Shown: positions 10,871 to 20,955 of the stretch, in pieces
Numbering within the stretch: the stretch's first letter is position 1
Layout of the letters: each line of letters starts with the position of its first letter
Assembly: GCF_030272895.1 (NCBI RefSeq)
Contig: NZ_JALRNF010000010.1
Location: 76,465 to 140,464 of the forward strand
Origin: Pseudomonas sp. BGr12
GTDB lineage: Bacteria; Pseudomonadota; Gammaproteobacteria; Pseudomonadales; Pseudomonadaceae
Direction of reading: 5' to 3'
Length of the DNA: 64,000 bases
Translations under genes and position numbers: made by a program
The notes under the pieces: generated by a model
The model's input: only the letters and a program-made list of their open reading frames with translations
The model's database searches: none
What the model was told of the DNA's origin: nothing

Positions 10871-10944
10871 ATGTGGGAGCGGGCTTGCCCCGCGATGCGA
10901 TGTGCCTGACAAAACGCAATCGCGGGGCAAGCCCGCTCCTACAG
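10871..10944. repeat. REP inverted pair 1
   Basis: Two inverted copies of GGAGCGGGCTTGCCCCGCGAT with a spacer of about 26 bases, between convergent ppnP and the hydrolase gene. One of six copies of this element in the window. Confidence 0.9.
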
Positions 10945-11625
10945 GAATGCTGCAATCTTCTGCGCCGCTGTGGCCAGATGCTCCGCATGACTGAACCCCG
11001 ACGCCTTCAAGGGTTTGAGGTCATGATCCCCCGCCTCCAGCCAGCACAACTCGATCGCCGGCGATAGTTCATAGCCCTCCACCGCCTGCCGGTTGCCCAA
11101 CGCATCCCGTTCACCCTGGATGATCAAGGTGCGCGTCTTCAGTTGCGCCAGATGCGCGACCCGTGGCTTTTCCGGCTTGCCCGCCGCATAGAAGGGATAG
11201 CCCAGGCACACCAGGGCATCGGCCCCCAGTTCATCGGCCACCAGGCTTGCCATGCGACCGCCCATGGACTTGCCACCAATGGCCAGCGGCCCCGTGACCC
11301 AAGGTCGCACCTGGGCATAAACCTCACGCCAGCATTCGAGCAACTTGGCCTGAGGATTTGGAGGCCTTTTGCCACCATCCGCACGGCGCTGAGCCATGTA
11401 GGGGAACTCGAAGCGCAACACTCCCAGCCCTTGTGCCGCCAGCCTTTGCGCCATTTCGTCCATGAACGTGCTGTCCATGGGCGCACCTGCGCCATGGGCC
11501 AAGATCAAGCATCCGGTATGTGCGCCATCCCCCTGATTTTGCGGGGCATTCCAGCGCCAGCCGCGACTTTCCACCAGCCGTGGCCATTGATCCCCGTCAA
11601 TACCGGCCAGTTGCCCATTACTCAT
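10939..11625 (-). CDS. Alpha/beta hydrolase, TEX30/KANL3-like
   Basis: 228-residue alpha/beta-fold protein of the KANL3/TEX30-like hydrolase group. Visible are the oxyanion-side [13 protein letters not shown] (about residue 40), the nucleophile elbow [11 protein letters not shown] (GxSxG), the late acidic segment [11 protein letters not shown] and the C-terminal [14 protein letters not shown] with the likely catalytic His. Start chosen at ATG 11625 (MSNGQLAG); upstream extension reads poorly. The substrate is unknown. Its 5' coding end carries an ANR-type box that serves the divergent ccoN. Confidence 0.75.
   Translation of the reverse strand: MSNGQLAGIDGDQWPRLVESRGWRWNAPQNQGDGAHTGCLILAHGAGAPMDSTFMDEMAQRLAAQGLGVLRFEFPYMAQRRADGGKRPPNPQAKLLECWREVYAQVRPWVTGPLAIGGKSMGGRMASLVADELGADALVCLGYPFYAAGKPEKPRVAHLAQLKTRTLIIQGERDALGNRQAVEGYELSPAIELCWLEAGDHDLKPLKASGFSHAEHLATAAQKIAAFL
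11587..11600. promoter_or_regulatory. ANR/FNR box upstream of first ccoN
   Basis: TTGAT-CCCC-GTCAA, nine of ten conserved positions of TTGAT-N4-ATCAA. It is centred about 81 bases before the ccoN ATG and lies inside the first codons of the divergent hydrolase gene. A class II promoter would start near 11635. Confidence 0.65.
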
Positions 11626-11674
11626 GCTTGCCTCGCTAATTAGTCTGCCTATAACCGTGGATGGGAACCCATAC

Positions 11675-13099
<1,425 letters not shown>

Positions 13100-13109
13100 G
13101 GAGACCCAG

Positions 13110-13718
13110 ATGAAACACGAAGTAATCGAGAAGAACGTCTTCCTGTTGGTGCTGTTGATGGTGTTTGCCGTCAGCATCGGCGGCCTGACCCAGATCGTCC
13201 CGCTGTTCTTCCAGGACGTCACCAACAAGCCGGTCGAAGGCATGAAGCCCTATACCGCGCTGCAACTGGAAGGTCGTGACATCTACATCCGCGAAGGCTG
13301 CGTACAGTGCCACTCGCAGATGATCCGGCCGTTCCGTGCCGAAACCGAGCGCTACGGCCACTACTCGGTCGCCGGTGAAAGCGTCTGGGACCATCCGTTC
13401 CTGTGGGGTTCCAAGCGTACCGGCCCGGACCTGGCCCGTGTCGGCGGTCGCTACTCCGATGACTGGCACCGCGCCCACCTGTACAACCCGCGCAACGTCG
13501 TGCCCGAGTCGAAGATGCCGGCCTACCCGTGGCTGGTCGCCAGCCAGGTCGACAGCAGCCACACCGAAACCAAGCTGCGCACCATGCGCACTCTGGGCGT
13601 GCCCTACACCGATGAAGACATCAGCGGTGCCGTGGCCTCGCTCAAGGGCAAGTCGGAAATGGATGCGCTGGTCGCCTACCTGCAGGTGCTTGGCACCGCG
13701 ATCAAGAACAAGAGGTAA
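13110..13718 (+). CDS. ccoO: cbb3 oxidase subunit II, mono-heme cytochrome c (first copy)
   Basis: 202-residue membrane-anchored cytochrome c that passes electrons towards CcoN. One N-terminal transmembrane helix ([18 protein letters not shown]), heme c motif [10 protein letters not shown] (CxxCH) and distal methionine candidates in the segment [11 protein letters not shown]. Start at ATG 13110; the reading frame is open further upstream but inside ccoN. The interval to ccoN is 10 bases. Confidence 0.96.
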   Translation: MKHEVIEKNVFLLVLLMVFAVSIGGLTQIVPLFFQDVTNKPVEGMKPYTALQLEGRDIYIREGCVQCHSQMIRPFRAETERYGHYSVAGESVWDHPFLWGSKRTGPDLARVGGRYSDDWHRAHLYNPRNVVPESKMPAYPWLVASQVDSSHTETKLRTMRTLGVPYTDEDISGAVASLKGKSEMDALVAYLQVLGTAIKNKR

Positions 13719-13723
13719 GGCCC

Positions 13724-13921
13724 ATGGAACTGACATTGGATATCGGCCAGCTGCGCGGCCTGGGCACCCTGCTGGTGGCCATCGCCTTCATCGGCCTGTC
13801 GCTGTGGGTGTTCAACGGTCGACGCGACCGCGAGTTCGCCGAGGCCAGCCTGCTGCCCTTCGCCGATGACCGCCTGACACCAGCCGCCAACGAACCCGAA
13901 TCGAGGAGTAACGGGCAATGA
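13724..13921 (+). CDS. ccoQ: cbb3 oxidase small subunit CcoQ (first copy)
   Basis: 65-residue single-span membrane protein ([17 protein letters not shown]) with a charged C-terminal tail containing LLPFADD. CcoQ stabilises the oxidase in known systems. It follows ccoO by 5 bases and its stop overlaps the ccoP start (ATGA). Confidence 0.9.
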   Translation: MELTLDIGQLRGLGTLLVAIAFIGLSLWVFNGRRDREFAEASLLPFADDRLTPAANEPESRSNGQ

Positions 13922-14865
13922 CCACCTTCTGGAGTACGTACATCTGCGTACTGACGATCGGCAGCCTGATCGGCCTGACCTGGCTGCTGCTGGCCACGCG
14001 CAAGGGTGAAAAGCCCGGAACCAGCGACCAGACCATGGGCCACAGCTTCGACGGCATCGAGGAGTACGACAACCCGCTGCCCAAGTGGTGGTTCTGGCTG
14101 TTCGTCGGCACCTTGGTGTTCTCGGTGGGCTACCTGATCCTCTACCCTGGCCTTGGCAACTGGAAAGGCATTCTGCCCGGCTATGAGAACGGCTGGACCG
14201 GAGCCAACGAATGGCAGAAGGAAATGGACAAGGCCGACGCCAAGTTCGGACCGATCTTCGCCAAGTTCGCCGCCATGCCGGTGGAAGAGGTGGCCAAGGA
14301 TCCCCAGGCGCTGAAAATGGGCGGCCGCCTGTTTGCCTCCAACTGTTCGGTCTGCCACGGCTCGGACGCCAAGGGCGCCTACGGCTTCCCCAACCTGACC
14401 GACAAGGACTGGCGCTGGGGCGGTGAGCCGGACACCATCAAGCAGTCGATCATGGGTGGTCGCCACGGGATCATGCCGGCCTGGGCCGAAGTGATCGGCG
14501 AACAAGGCGTGGCTGACGTCGCCGCCTTCGTCCTGACCAACCTCGACGGCCGCACCCTGCCCGAAGGCAGCAAGGCCGATGTCGCCAATGGCCAGAAGCT
14601 GTTCGCCACCAACTGCGTGGCCTGCCACGGCCCCGAAGGCAAAGGCACCCCGGCCATGGGCGCACCGGACCTGACCCATCCACAGGCGTTCATCTACGGC
14701 TCGAGCTTCGCCCAGCTGCAACAGACCATCCGCCACGGCCGCCAGGGCCAGATGCCAGCGCAGCAGGACCTGCAAGGCAACGACAAGGTCCACTTGCTGG
14801 CCGCCTATGTCTACAGCCTGTCCCAGGATGAGGCGGTCAAAGGCGAGAGCCTCTCTGCCAAGTAA
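13918..14865 (+). CDS. ccoP: cbb3 oxidase subunit III, di-heme cytochrome c (first copy)
   Basis: 315-residue subunit receiving electrons from soluble cytochrome c or other donors. N-terminal membrane segments ([18 protein letters not shown] and [19 protein letters not shown]) enclose the [15 protein letters not shown] motif. Two heme c motifs follow: [11 protein letters not shown] and [11 protein letters not shown]. It is 11 residues shorter than the second copy, mainly before the first heme domain. Last gene of the first operon. Confidence 0.97.
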   Translation: MTTFWSTYICVLTIGSLIGLTWLLLATRKGEKPGTSDQTMGHSFDGIEEYDNPLPKWWFWLFVGTLVFSVGYLILYPGLGNWKGILPGYENGWTGANEWQKEMDKADAKFGPIFAKFAAMPVEEVAKDPQALKMGGRLFASNCSVCHGSDAKGAYGFPNLTDKDWRWGGEPDTIKQSIMGGRHGIMPAWAEVIGEQGVADVAAFVLTNLDGRTLPEGSKADVANGQKLFATNCVACHGPEGKGTPAMGAPDLTHPQAFIYGSSFAQLQQTIRHGRQGQMPAQQDLQGNDKVHLLAAYVYSLSQDEAVKGESLSAK

Positions 14866-14895
14866 AAAGTTCGGTTAACTGAACCTTGACGCAAA

Positions 14896-14921
14896 CCGCC
14901 GCACCTCACCGGGTGCGGCGG
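14896..14921 (+). terminator. GC-rich hairpin after first ccoNOQP operon
   Basis: Stem CCGCCGCACC / GGTGCGGCGG (10 bp) with a six-base loop, 30 bases after the ccoP stop. The following sequence is C-rich without a T-run, so termination strength is uncertain. Confidence 0.45.
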
Positions 14922-15352
14922 CCCTCCCCGCCCCTTGCGACCAAGTGTCGCACCTCCCCCGCCCCGCTGCTTGCGCCCCTTCTGATCGGAACTAAGCTTG
15001 TTGCCACAGTGGCCGTAACAAAGGCTGCGGCCGTTCCTTGCTGGCAAAGTGCTCATTGAAGAATGTGGGCAAAGGCAGAGGGGACCGGCCCGACCTCCTT
15101 TATGGACGCTGGCGGGCGAAACGACCTGTCCACAACAAGTCTGACCGATTGGACAAGAAAATATGAATTACAGTACACATATCAATAAGATAATTGTGTA
15201 CACTTCTTCCGCCAAGAGCGCCCGGAACAGCGATATATCGGGCTTTGGCAAGGGTCGGCGCGAATGCCATCGCGTTGCAATAACCACACGGTTTATACAT
15301 ACTTGCGCCGATTTTTTAACCTACAAAAACACCCAAACCGTGGAACCTTAGA
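14922..15352. other. Intergenic region upstream of second ccoN
   Basis: No gene is supported here. The right half is clearly AT-richer than the surroundings. It contains an inverted repeat GTACACA-N15-TGTGTAC (15173-15201) and a perfect palindrome CGATATATCG (15231-15240). I found no TTGAT-N4-ATCAA box, in contrast to the first ccoN. Confidence 0.6.
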
Positions 15353-16795
15353 ATGAGCACAGCAATCAGTCCGACTGCTTATAACTATAAGGTCGTCCGC
15401 CAGTTCGCCATCATGACGGTGGTCTGGGGGATCCTTGGCATGGGGCTTGGCGTCTTCATCGCCTCGCAACTGGTATGGCCCCAGCTGAACCTGGACCTGC
15501 CATGGACGAGTTTTGGACGACTTCGCCCATTGCACACCAACCTGGTGATCTTCGCCTTCGGTGGCTGTGCGCTGTTTGCCACTTCCTACTATGTCGTGCA
15601 GCGAACCTGCCAGACGCGACTGATCTCCGACAGCCTCGCGGCCTTCACCTTCTGGGGTTGGCAAGCGGTGATCGTCGGTGCGCTCATCACCCTGCCACTG
15701 GGTTACACCACGACCAAGGAATACGCCGAGCTGGAATGGCCGATCGCCATTTTGCTGGCCATTGTCTGGGTCACTTACGGTGTGGTGTTCTTCGGTACCA
15801 TCGTCAAGCGCAAGACCAAGCACATCTATGTGGGTAACTGGTTCTACGGTGCCTTCATCGTGGTCACCGCGATGCTGCACATCGTCAACCACATGTCGCT
15901 GCCGGTGAGCCTGTTCAAGTCCTACTCGGCCTACTCGGGTGCCACCGACGCCATGATCCAGTGGTGGTACGGCCACAACGCCGTGGGCTTCTTCCTGACC
16001 ACCGGCTTCCTGGGCATGATGTATTACTTCGTGCCGAAACAGGCCGAGCGTCCGATCTACTCCTATCGCCTGTCGATCGTGCACTTCTGGGCACTGATCA
16101 CCCTGTACATCTGGGCCGGCCCTCACCACCTGCACTACACCGCCCTGCCGGACTGGGCGCAGTCGCTGGGCATGGCCATGTCGATCATCCTCCTGGCACC
16201 GAGCTGGGGCGGCATGATCAACGGCATGATGACCCTCTCGGGCGCCTGGCATAAGCTGCGCACCGACCCGATCCTGCGCTTTTTGGTGGTCTCCCTGGCG
16301 TTCTACGGCATGTCGACCTTCGAAGGTCCGATGATGGCGATCAAGACCGTCAACTCGCTGTCGCACTACACCGACTGGACCGTCGGCCACGTGCACGCCG
16401 GTGCCCTGGGCTGGGTTGCGATGATCTCCATCGGTGCCCTGTACCACCTGATTCCGAAAGTCTACGGCCGCGAGCAGATGCACAGCATCGGTCTGATCAA
16501 CGCGCACTTCTGGCTGGCCACCATCGGTACCGTGCTGTACATCGCCTCGATGTGGGTCAACGGTATTACCCAGGGCCTGATGTGGCGTGCGATCAACGAC
16601 GACGGCACCCTGACCTACTCGTTCGTCGAAGCCCTGCAAGCCAGCCACCCGGGCTTTATGGTCCGCGCCCTGGGCGGTGCGTTCTTCGCCTCCGGCATGC
16701 TGCTGATGGCCTACAACGTCTACCGTACCGTACGCGCTTCGAAACCGGCCGAAGCTGAAGCCGCCGCGCAGATCGCTGTAGTGGGAGCCCACTGA
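15353..16795 (+). CDS. ccoN: cbb3 cytochrome c oxidase subunit I (second copy)
   Basis: 480-residue catalytic heme-copper subunit, paralogue of the gene at 11675. It has the same ligand segments ([49 protein letters not shown]). The C-terminal tail differs and is longer. No ANR box is seen upstream, which fits the constitutive cbb3-1-type oxidase known in P. aeruginosa. The stop overlaps the ccoO start (TGATG). Confidence 0.97.
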   Translation: MSTAISPTAYNYKVVRQFAIMTVVWGILGMGLGVFIASQLVWPQLNLDLPWTSFGRLRPLHTNLVIFAFGGCALFATSYYVVQRTCQTRLISDSLAAFTFWGWQAVIVGALITLPLGYTTTKEYAELEWPIAILLAIVWVTYGVVFFGTIVKRKTKHIYVGNWFYGAFIVVTAMLHIVNHMSLPVSLFKSYSAYSGATDAMIQWWYGHNAVGFFLTTGFLGMMYYFVPKQAERPIYSYRLSIVHFWALITLYIWAGPHHLHYTALPDWAQSLGMAMSIILLAPSWGGMINGMMTLSGAWHKLRTDPILRFLVVSLAFYGMSTFEGPMMAIKTVNSLSHYTDWTVGHVHAGALGWVAMISIGALYHLIPKVYGREQMHSIGLINAHFWLATIGTVLYIASMWVNGITQGLMWRAINDDGTLTYSFVEALQASHPGFMVRALGGAFFASGMLLMAYNVYRTVRASKPAEAEAAAQIAVVGAH

Positions 16796-17403
16796 TGAAG
16801 CATGAAGCAGTCGAGAAGAATATTGGCCTGCTGGCCTTCTTCATGGTCATCGCCGTGAGCATCGGCGGCCTGACCCAGATCGTCCCGCTGTTTTTCCAGG
16901 ACGTCACCAACAAACCGGTCGAAGGCATGAAGCCGCGCACTGCGCTGGAACTCGAAGGCCGCGACATCTACATCCGCGAAGGCTGCGTACAGTGCCACTC
17001 GCAGATGATCCGGCCGTTCCGTGCCGAAACCGAACGCTACGGCCACTATTCGGTCGCCGGTGAAAGCGTCTGGGATCACCCGTTCCTGTGGGGTTCCAAG
17101 CGTACCGGTCCGGACCTGGCGCGCGTCGGCGGTCGTTACTCCGACGACTGGCACCGCGCCCACCTGTACAACCCACGCAACGTCGTGCCCGAGTCGAAGA
17201 TGCCGGCCTACCCATGGCTGGTCGAGAACAAGCTCGACGGCAAGGATACGGTCAAGAAGATGGAAGTCCTGCGTACCCTCGGCACGCCGTACACCGATGC
17301 CGACATCGCCGGTGCCCATGACGCGGTCAAGGGCAAGACTGAAATGGACGCCCTGGTCGCCTACCTGCAAGGCCTTGGCACCATCATCAAAAGCAAACGG
17401 TGA
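16795..17403 (+). CDS. ccoO: cbb3 oxidase subunit II, mono-heme cytochrome c (second copy)
   Basis: 202 residues with one N-terminal membrane helix ([17 protein letters not shown]) and heme motif [10 protein letters not shown]. The central region is almost identical in DNA to the first copy (13262-13430 against 16956-17115), while the C-terminal quarter differs ([16 protein letters not shown]). One base overlaps ccoN upstream. Confidence 0.96.
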   Translation: MKHEAVEKNIGLLAFFMVIAVSIGGLTQIVPLFFQDVTNKPVEGMKPRTALELEGRDIYIREGCVQCHSQMIRPFRAETERYGHYSVAGESVWDHPFLWGSKRTGPDLARVGGRYSDDWHRAHLYNPRNVVPESKMPAYPWLVENKLDGKDTVKKMEVLRTLGTPYTDADIAGAHDAVKGKTEMDALVAYLQGLGTIIKSKR

Positions 17404-17408
17404 CATTG

Positions 17409-17606
17409 ATGGATATCGGGATGATTCGAGGCCTGGGCACCGTCGTGGTGATGGTGGCGTTTGTCGGCCTGGCGTTGTGGGTGTTCAGTTCTCGGCGCAA
17501 GTCCGAGTTCGACGAAGCGACCATGCTGCCCTTCGCGGATGATCCCGAGGCCAGCAAGCACGTCGAGCAAGCGCAAGCGAAAGCGTCTAGGAGTAACAAC
17601 GAATGA
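17409..17606 (+). CDS. ccoQ: cbb3 oxidase small subunit CcoQ (second copy)
   Basis: 65 residues from ATG 17409, with a single membrane helix ([17 protein letters not shown]) and the tail MLPFADD shared with the first CcoQ. An in-frame GTG at 17400 overlapping the ccoO stop is an alternative start. Its stop overlaps ccoP by four bases. Confidence 0.88.
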   Translation: MDIGMIRGLGTVVVMVAFVGLALWVFSSRRKSEFDEATMLPFADDPEASKHVEQAQAKASRSNNE

Positions 17607-18583
17607 CTACCTTCTGGAGTCTGTACGTCACCGTTCTGAGTCTGGGCACCATCTTCGCCCTGACCTGGCTGTTGCTGTCCACCCGCAAGGGCCAGCGCAG
17701 TGAAGCCACCGATGAAATCGTGGGCCACTCGTTCGATGGTATCGAGGAGTACGACAACCCGCTGCCCAAATGGTGGTTCTGGCTGTTTGTCGGCACCATC
17801 GTCTTCGCCCTGGGTTACCTGGTGCTGTACCCGGGCCTGGGTAACTGGAAAGGCGTGCTGCCGGGCTACCAGTACCTGGACAACGAGAAGAAAACCGAGT
17901 TCGCCAACGGCCAGGCCGGCTGGACCGGCGTGCACGAGTGGGAAAAGGAAATGGCCCGTTCGGACGCCAAGTTCGGCCCGATCTTCGCCAAGTTTGCCGC
18001 CATGCCCATTGAAGAAGTGGCCATGGATCCGCAAGCCCTGAAGATGGGCGGCCGCCTGTTCGCCTCCAACTGCGCGGTCTGCCACGGTTCCGACGCCAAG
18101 GGTTCCTACGGCTTCCCCAACCTCACCGACAACGACTGGCGTTGGGGCGGCGAACCGGCAACCATCAAGGCCACCATCATGGGCGGTCGTCACGGGGTGA
18201 TGCCGGCCTGGGCCGAAGTCATCGGCGAGCAAGGCGTGGCTGACGTCGCCGCCTATGTGCTGACCAACCTCGATGGCCGCACCCTGCCAGAAGGCGCGAA
18301 AGCCGACCCGGCCAATGGCCAGAAGCTGTTCGCTGCCAACTGCGTGGCCTGCCACGGCCCGGAAGGCAAAGGCACCCCGGCCATGGGCGCGCCTAACCTG
18401 ACCCACCCGCAAGCCTTCATCTACGGTTCGAGCTTCGCCCAACTGCAGCAGACCATCCGTTACGGCCGCCAGGGCCAGATGCCTGCCCAGGAAGCGATCC
18501 AGGGCAACGACAAGGTCCACCTGCTGGCCGCCTATGTCTACAGCCTGTCGCACCAGCAAGAGAAAGCGCCTGAAACGAAGTAA
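17603..18583 (+). CDS. ccoP: cbb3 oxidase subunit III, di-heme cytochrome c (second copy)
   Basis: 326 residues. Two N-terminal membrane segments enclose [15 protein letters not shown], followed by heme motifs [11 protein letters not shown] and [11 protein letters not shown]. Relative to the first copy it has an insertion ([14 protein letters not shown]) after the second membrane segment. Last gene of the second ccoNOQP operon, followed by a strong terminator. Confidence 0.97.
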   Translation: MTTFWSLYVTVLSLGTIFALTWLLLSTRKGQRSEATDEIVGHSFDGIEEYDNPLPKWWFWLFVGTIVFALGYLVLYPGLGNWKGVLPGYQYLDNEKKTEFANGQAGWTGVHEWEKEMARSDAKFGPIFAKFAAMPIEEVAMDPQALKMGGRLFASNCAVCHGSDAKGSYGFPNLTDNDWRWGGEPATIKATIMGGRHGVMPAWAEVIGEQGVADVAAYVLTNLDGRTLPEGAKADPANGQKLFAANCVACHGPEGKGTPAMGAPNLTHPQAFIYGSSFAQLQQTIRYGRQGQMPAQEAIQGNDKVHLLAAYVYSLSHQQEKAPETK

Positions 18584-18600
18584 TCAGCCTGGCTGAAATA

Positions 18601-18637
18601 CGGCCCCGCCAGTCCTGCTGGCGGGGCCGCTTTGTTT
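18601..18637 (+). terminator. Rho-independent terminator of the second cco operon
   Basis: 12-bp perfect stem CGGCCCCGCCAG / CTGGCGGGGCCG with loop TCCTG, followed by CTTTGTTT. It starts 18 bases after the ccoP stop. Confidence 0.9.
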
Positions 18638-18707
18638 ATGACACCTGCGCACGACCGTACAGGACAAGCATGGATAGGCCGGTTGTCCAGGCTGGAAAAC
18701 CACCGGC

Positions 18708-18746
18708 CTGACCCAGATCAATTGACAGTGCCAACTACACTATTAT
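18708..18746 (+). promoter_or_regulatory. Candidate ANR-dependent promoter of ccoG
   Basis: CTGAC-CCAG-ATCAA at 18708-18721 matches eight of ten positions of the ANR/FNR consensus. A TATTAT -10-like hexamer lies at 18741-18746, placing the box centre near -40 from a start around 18754, as in class II sites. The rest of the roughly 300-base gap before ccoG shows no gene. Confidence 0.45.
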
Positions 18747-18890
18747 CCGAATTCCCCCAACGCGGCCAAAGGTCGCACCTCTCCCCTTGACCGGCGGGAC
18801 AGGCGTATCATGCGCCCTAGAGCATCAAGCTTCCGACTGCGGCCGGCAGGTACTGGCCGCGGCACCCCTCCACTGCCGTGGGACTCAATG

Positions 18891-20306
18891 ATGAGCAAGC
18901 AGATTCCGGTACATGATGTCACCCCGCCTGCCAGCAAGGACAAAGACAGCGTCGATCTCTACGCCTCCCGGGAAAAAATCTACACCCGGGCCTTCACCGG
19001 CGTGTTCCGCAACTTGCGCATGGTCGGCGGCGCCTTCCTGTTCCTGTTGTACTTCGGCACGGTCTGGCTGAACTGGAGCGGCCACCAGGCCGTCTGGTGG
19101 AACCTGCCGGAGCGCAAGTTCTACATCTTCGGCGCCACCATCTGGCCGCAGGACTTCATCCTGCTTTCGGGCCTGCTGATCGTCGCCGCCTTCGGCCTGT
19201 TCTTCATCACCGTGTTCGCCGGGCGTGTCTGGTGCGGCTACACCTGCCCGCAGAGCGTCTGGACCTGGATCTTCATGTGGTGCGAAAAGGTCACCGAGGG
19301 TGATCGCAACCAGCGCATGAAGCTCGACAAGGCGCCCATGAGCGCCAACAAGTTCCTGCGCAAGGCCGCCAAGCACAGCCTGTGGCTGCTGATCGGTTTC
19401 GTCACCGGCATGACCTTCGTCGGCTACTTCTCGCCGATCCGTGAGCTGGCGGTGGAATTCTTCACCGGCCAGGCCGACGGCTGGGCCTACTTCTGGGTCG
19501 GTTTCTTCACCCTGGCCACCTATGGCAACGCCGGTTGGCTGCGCGAGCAGGTGTGCGTGTACATGTGCCCCTATGCGCGCTTCCAGAGCGTGATGTTCGA
19601 CAAGGACACCCTGATCGTTTCCTACGACCCGCGCCGCGGCGAAACCCGCGGCCCGCGCAAGAAAGACCTCGACTACAAGGCCAAGGGCCTGGGTGACTGC
19701 ATCGACTGCACCATGTGCGTCCAGGTTTGCCCGACCGGCATCGACATCCGCGACGGCCTGCAGATCGAATGCATCGGCTGCGCCGCCTGCATCGATGCCT
19801 GCGACACCATCATGGACAAGATGAACTACCCCAAGGGCCTGATCAGCTACACCACCGAGCACAACCTGTCGGGGCAGAAGACCCACATGCTGCGCCCGCG
19901 ACTGATCGGCTACGCCCTTGTCCTGCTGGCCATGATTTCCCTGCTCGCCACGGCATTCGTGACCCGCTCGCTGGTGGGCTTCGATGTCAGCAAGGACCGC
20001 GTCCTGTATCGCGAGAACGCCCAGGGCCGGATCGAGAACGTCTACAGCCTGAAGGTGATGAACAAGGACCAGCGCGACCACGTCTACGTGCTCGAAGCCA
20101 CCGGCCTGCCGGGCCTGAAGCTCGAAGGTGCGGGAGAGATCCGCGTCGCGGCCGGCGACATCGTCAGCCTGCCGGTGCAACTGTCGATGGCCCCGGAAAA
20201 ACTGCCGTCGTCCACCAACGAAGTCATCTTCATCCTCAAGAACGCTGACGACAGCGCTGCCCAGGTTGAAGCCAAGAGCCGGTTCATCGGCCCACAAATT
20301 CGATAA
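18891..20306 (+). CDS. ccoG: cbb3 oxidase assembly protein CcoG (polyferredoxin)
   Basis: 471-residue membrane-bound iron-sulfur protein; in characterised systems CcoG reduces Cu(II) for cbb3 assembly. It has about five transmembrane segments, the cysteine-rich segment VWCGYTCPQSVW, and two 4Fe-4S ferredoxin motifs (CIDCTMCVQVCPTGIDI and CIGCAACIDACD). The C-terminal Ig-like FixG domain (about 370-471) is present. Two adjacent ATGs (18888 and 18891) are possible starts. It begins the ccoGHIS assembly cluster. Confidence 0.95.
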   Translation: MSKQIPVHDVTPPASKDKDSVDLYASREKIYTRAFTGVFRNLRMVGGAFLFLLYFGTVWLNWSGHQAVWWNLPERKFYIFGATIWPQDFILLSGLLIVAAFGLFFITVFAGRVWCGYTCPQSVWTWIFMWCEKVTEGDRNQRMKLDKAPMSANKFLRKAAKHSLWLLIGFVTGMTFVGYFSPIRELAVEFFTGQADGWAYFWVGFFTLATYGNAGWLREQVCVYMCPYARFQSVMFDKDTLIVSYDPRRGETRGPRKKDLDYKAKGLGDCIDCTMCVQVCPTGIDIRDGLQIECIGCAACIDACDTIMDKMNYPKGLISYTTEHNLSGQKTHMLRPRLIGYALVLLAMISLLATAFVTRSLVGFDVSKDRVLYRENAQGRIENVYSLKVMNKDQRDHVYVLEATGLPGLKLEGAGEIRVAAGDIVSLPVQLSMAPEKLPSSTNEVIFILKNADDSAAQVEAKSRFIGPQIR

Positions 20307-20318
20307 GAGAGCCACTAC

Positions 20319-20855
20319 ATGCCTGCAACTGCCACCAGCCCCTGGTACAAGCACCTCTGGCCCTGGATCATCATCGGGGTGCTGGCCACCTCGGTGACCC
20401 TGAGCCTGACCATGGTCACCATCGCGGTGCACAATCCGGACAACCTGGTCAATGACAACTACTACGAGGCTGGCAAAGGCATCAACCGCTCACTGGACCG
20501 CGAACTGCTGGCCCAGACCCTGAACCTCAAGGCCAGCGTGCACCTGGACGAGCTGACCGGCGAAGTCGACCTGCGCCTGACCGGCAACAGCCAGCCGCAG
20601 ACCCTGGAACTGAACCTGATCTCGCCGACCCAGCCGCAGAAGGACCGCAAGATCGTCCTGACCCGCAGCGACAGCGAAGCCGGACGCTACCTGGGCCAGC
20701 TCGGCGACAAGGTCGAAGGGCGTCGCTTCGTCGAGCTGCTGGGCAGCCAGGATGCGCATGTCTGGCGGTTGTTCGAGGAGGAGAAAGTCGAGCACGGCGT
20801 GACCCTGCAACTCGGCGACGAAGCCTTGCAAGGGGCCGAACACCTGGAGAAATGA
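20319..20855 (+). CDS. ccoH: FixH family protein (CcoH)
   Basis: 178 residues with one N-terminal membrane helix (WPWIIIGVLATSVTLSLTMV) followed by the FixH hallmark VNDNYYEAGKGIN and a periplasmic beta-rich domain. CcoH is needed for stability and assembly of cbb3 oxidase. It lies 12 bases after ccoG. Confidence 0.92.
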   Translation: MPATATSPWYKHLWPWIIIGVLATSVTLSLTMVTIAVHNPDNLVNDNYYEAGKGINRSLDRELLAQTLNLKASVHLDELTGEVDLRLTGNSQPQTLELNLISPTQPQKDRKIVLTRSDSEAGRYLGQLGDKVEGRRFVELLGSQDAHVWRLFEEEKVEHGVTLQLGDEALQGAEHLEK

Positions 20856-20865
20856 TTCGCACCTG

Positions 20866-20927
20866 ATCGCGGGGCAAGCCCGCTCCCACAGGGTCTTCCG
20901 TGGGAGCGGGCTTGCCCCGCGATCAGA
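20866..20927. repeat. REP inverted pair 2 (between ccoH and ccoI)
   Basis: Two inverted REP units with a short spacer, located inside the ccoGHIS cluster between same-strand genes rather than at a convergent junction. Confidence 0.9.
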
Positions 20928-20955
20928 TCAACCCAAGAATCTGCGACCCGCCGCC

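Noticed and set aside
15172-15185. Possible ANR box before second ccoN (AGTAC-ACAT-ATCAA)
   Set aside because: Only the right half matches; the left half has almost no consensus bases.
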